Notes under the pieces: generated by a model | Told to the model about the DNA's origin: nothing | The model's database searches: none | What the model saw: the letters and a program-made list of their open reading frames with translations, nothing else | Made by a program: the position numbers and the translations under genes | In this document: positions 12,050 to 13,654 of the stretch, piece by piece | Layout: each line of letters begins with the position of its first letter | Position numbering within the stretch: position 1 is the first letter of the stretch | Assembly (NCBI GenBank): GCA_045538305.1 | Contig: JAZSRC010000002.1 | Coordinates: 1-13,654, forward strand | Origin: SFHK01 sp045538305 | GTDB taxonomy: Bacteria; Bacillota; Clostridia; Christensenellales; Aristaeellaceae | DNA length: 13,654 bases | Direction: 5' to 3'

Positions 12050-12743
12050 CCGAAGGGAAATAGTACACGACGGCGTCCACCATATTTGCGTAGACATAAC
12101 GGACGAATCTAATGTGCTGAGCGCTGTCAGACGAATCGTTAATAAGCACAAACGGATCGACTTACTGATCAACTGCGCCGGGTTCGGAATTTCGGGAGCC
12201 ATTGAATTCACCGATCTTTCGGATGCAAAACGGCAGTTTGATGTGAACTTCTTTGGCATGGTCAATGTCAATAAAGCCGTGCTTCCCTATATGCGTCAAA
12301 TTGGCTGCGGCAGAATCGTGAATATCAGTTCTGTGGCTGCAATCGCGAGCATTCCGTTTCAGGCCTATTATTCCGCATCGAAAGCAGCTATAGAATCTTA
12401 TACATGCGCTCTTGCAAACGAGGTCAGACCGTTTGGAATTACTGTTACCTGCATTCAACCGGGCGATATCCGTACCGCGTTTACGCAATCGCGCAACAAA
12501 TCCGCCGTTGGAGACGATGTTTATGGCGGAAGAATCAGTAAAAGCGTAGCGAAAATGGAAAAAGATGAACAGAACGGCATGTCGCCGGAGGTAGCCGGAA
12601 AATCCATACGGAAAATTGCATTTAAGAAACATGTGAAGCTGGTTTACACGCTCGGATTTGGATATAAATGCCTGAGTTTGCTAATCAAGTTCATGCCCTG
12701 CAACCTTCGGAATTGGATTATTGGCTTACTGTATGCAAAATAA
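11949..12743 (+). CDS. Short-chain dehydrogenase/reductase (SDR)
   Basis: A 264-residue NAD(P)-dependent oxidoreductase of the classical SDR family. The Rossmann cofactor motif TGGSSGIG is at residues 9-16, the NCAG motif near 75-78, and the catalytic triad Ser128 (ISSVAA), Tyr141 and Lys145 (YSASK). IQPGDIRT corresponds to the usual PG motif after strand 6. Arg36/Arg37 after the second strand suggest NADP preference. The C-terminal 30 residues are more hydrophobic than usual and could touch the membrane or a lipid substrate. GGTGA at 11938-11942 precedes ATG 11949. No separate promoter is obvious, so it probably was transcribed with the broken membrane gene upstream. Substrate unknown. Confidence 0.92.
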   Translation: MKNTVAIVTGGSSGIGLCTAYALRDTGCTVYELSRREIVHDGVHHICVDITDESNVLSAVRRIVNKHKRIDLLINCAGFGISGAIEFTDLSDAKRQFDVNFFGMVNVNKAVLPYMRQIGCGRIVNISSVAAIASIPFQAYYSASKAAIESYTCALANEVRPFGITVTCIQPGDIRTAFTQSRNKSAVGDDVYGGRISKSVAKMEKDEQNGMSPEVAGKSIRKIAFKKHVKLVYTLGFGYKCLSLLIKFMPCNLRNWIIGLLYAK

Positions 12744-12771
12744 CAATACAAAATGCTCATTTACAATTTCT

Positions 12772-12800
12772 TTGACGAATCCCTGAGTTCGTAGTACACT
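12772..12800 (+). promoter_or_regulatory. Promoter of the methyltransferase gene
   Basis: TTGACG (12772-12777), 17-nt spacer, TACACT (12795-12800). The spacer carries an inverted repeat ACGAA (12775-12779) with TTCGT (12788-12792), a possible operator. The start codon is 65 nt downstream. Confidence 0.6.
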
Positions 12801-12864
12801 TTATGAAAAAACATCGCGGTACCTTTTTTTGAAAACAACAATCATTTAGAATGGCATCAATGAT

Positions 12865-13482
12865 ATGAGTAAAGATTTCTTCACAACCGAACAATGGGAA
12901 AAGCTGCTGAACATTCATACCATGCCCTCAGACTATGAGTACACCGATCAGAATCATGCGCCCTATGAGCCTACCGGTTATGGCGTACTGAAACGCCTTT
13001 CAGAAAGCGGACTGATCAAAAAGGGCGACAAGCTGGTGGATTACGGCTGCGGAAAGGGGCGCGTAGCCTTTTTTCTGGGTTATGTATTCAGTCTTTCGGT
13101 TACCGGAATTGAATACATGGCTTCTTCCCATATGTATGCGCAAGAAAATCTGAAAAACTGCGCGCTTTCATTACCATCAAAGAAGCAAATCCGCTTTTTG
13201 CATCAATCAGCGGAGGGATATGAACCGACAGACGAAAACCTTTTCTACTTTTTTAACCCCTTTTCCCCCACGATACTCTCGTCGGTTCTTGGAAAGATTG
13301 TGGCTTCATACTATATGAATCCACGCCCGATTCGACTGTTTTTCTATTATCCTTCGGACGAATATCTTTCGCTGCTTATGACAATGTCACCTTTTGAATA
13401 TGAATGCGAAATTGACGTAAGCGATTTTGAAACCGGCGATAAAAGCAGGGAAAAGATATCGGTATTCAGAATTCAGCCGTAA
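12865..13482 (+). CDS. Class I SAM-dependent methyltransferase
   Basis: A 205-residue protein with a Rossmann-type methyltransferase core. Motif I is VDYGCGKGRVAFFLG (about residues 58-72), the acidic end of strand 2 is Glu in VTGIEYM (about 83), and FFNPF at strand 4 is the NPF-like motif IV. A 50-residue N-terminal extension (YEYTDQNHAPYEPTGYGVLKRL) may form the substrate side. Length is normal for small methyltransferases. The ATG at 12865 lacks a strong ribosome site, but no better start exists and the protein begins sensibly (MSKDFFTTEQWEKLL). The target (protein, small molecule or nucleic acid) cannot be told. It has its own promoter. Confidence 0.88.
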   Translation: MSKDFFTTEQWEKLLNIHTMPSDYEYTDQNHAPYEPTGYGVLKRLSESGLIKKGDKLVDYGCGKGRVAFFLGYVFSLSVTGIEYMASSHMYAQENLKNCALSLPSKKQIRFLHQSAEGYEPTDENLFYFFNPFSPTILSSVLGKIVASYYMNPRPIRLFFYYPSDEYLSLLMTMSPFEYECEIDVSDFETGDKSREKISVFRIQP

Positions 13483-13654
13483 GCAGTGAAACACCTTGCG
13501 CAGCGCCTCTAAAACCATGTCATATGCAGCATTTTTGTAGGTTTGTCAATGATCTTGGACGGTGAAAAGAGAGATCAAGTCTCTAGGGGAGAGCCAATTG
13601 AGAGGACGCATAGGGCGGGAGTTACTGCGACTTTGGTGTGCAGCTAGCTGCACA
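13483..13654. other. Right edge, no gene recognised
   Basis: After the methyltransferase stop no frame on either strand looks coding for long. A short reverse-strand frame (about 13485-13545) is open but has no start or homology that I see. A small hairpin AGAGA/TCTCT lies at 13570-13584. The window ends in an 18-bp perfect palindrome at 13637-13654. Confidence 0.5.

Overview
The window looks like the distal end of a prophage and its host flank, from a Gram-positive Clostridia-type (Bacillota) bacterium, plausibly a gut species. The basis is strong AAGGAGG-type ribosome sites, TTGACA/TATAAT promoters, a Clostridia-style phage lysis cassette, a large serine recombinase and a DegV remnant. All genes recognised are on the + strand.

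Layout. Positions 1-217 hold nothing recognisable and end abruptly at a tail spike gene that lacks its normal 5' part (242-2353). A tight late operon follows: tail spike, a protein with two carbohydrate-binding-like modules, holin and endolysin (to 4736), closed by a hairpin terminator. A second transcript carries a 45-residue protein and a 531-residue large serine recombinase, again closed by a terminator.

Behind its own extended -10 promoter lies a two-gene, translationally coupled module: a SLATT-type two-transmembrane protein (6780-7352) and a SMODS/CD-NTase nucleotidyltransferase with an AGS-C-type C-terminal domain (7349-8653). By family knowledge this is a compact CBASS-like anti-phage system: the nucleotidyltransferase makes a cyclic nucleotide on infection and the membrane protein is the killing effector. 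It sits in the cargo position, between the recombinase and the element end.

From 8809 to 9861 the DNA is organised by two identical 53-bp copies of the 3' part of a tRNA-Val(CAC) gene, exactly 1000 bp apart, each followed by a terminator. They read as attachment-site scars of two elements stacked at one tRNA gene, whose intact copy should lie left of the window. The first scar ends the prophage and defence element. The 1-kb interval between them is a mini-element with a single promoter-driven orphan gene (9018-9773). A consensus promoter at 8696-8724 reads straight into the first tRNA fragment and should give a chimeric small RNA of about 165 nt, or drive left-end genes when the element is circular.

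Right of 9862 is ordinary host chromosome: a HAD phosphatase, a MarR regulator with two matching operators on its own promoter, two gene remnants (DegV tail and a broken membrane protein), a short-chain dehydrogenase, a SAM-dependent methyltransferase and a gene-free right end finishing in an 18-bp palindrome. Both window ends look like possible contig ends, so edge features are less certain.
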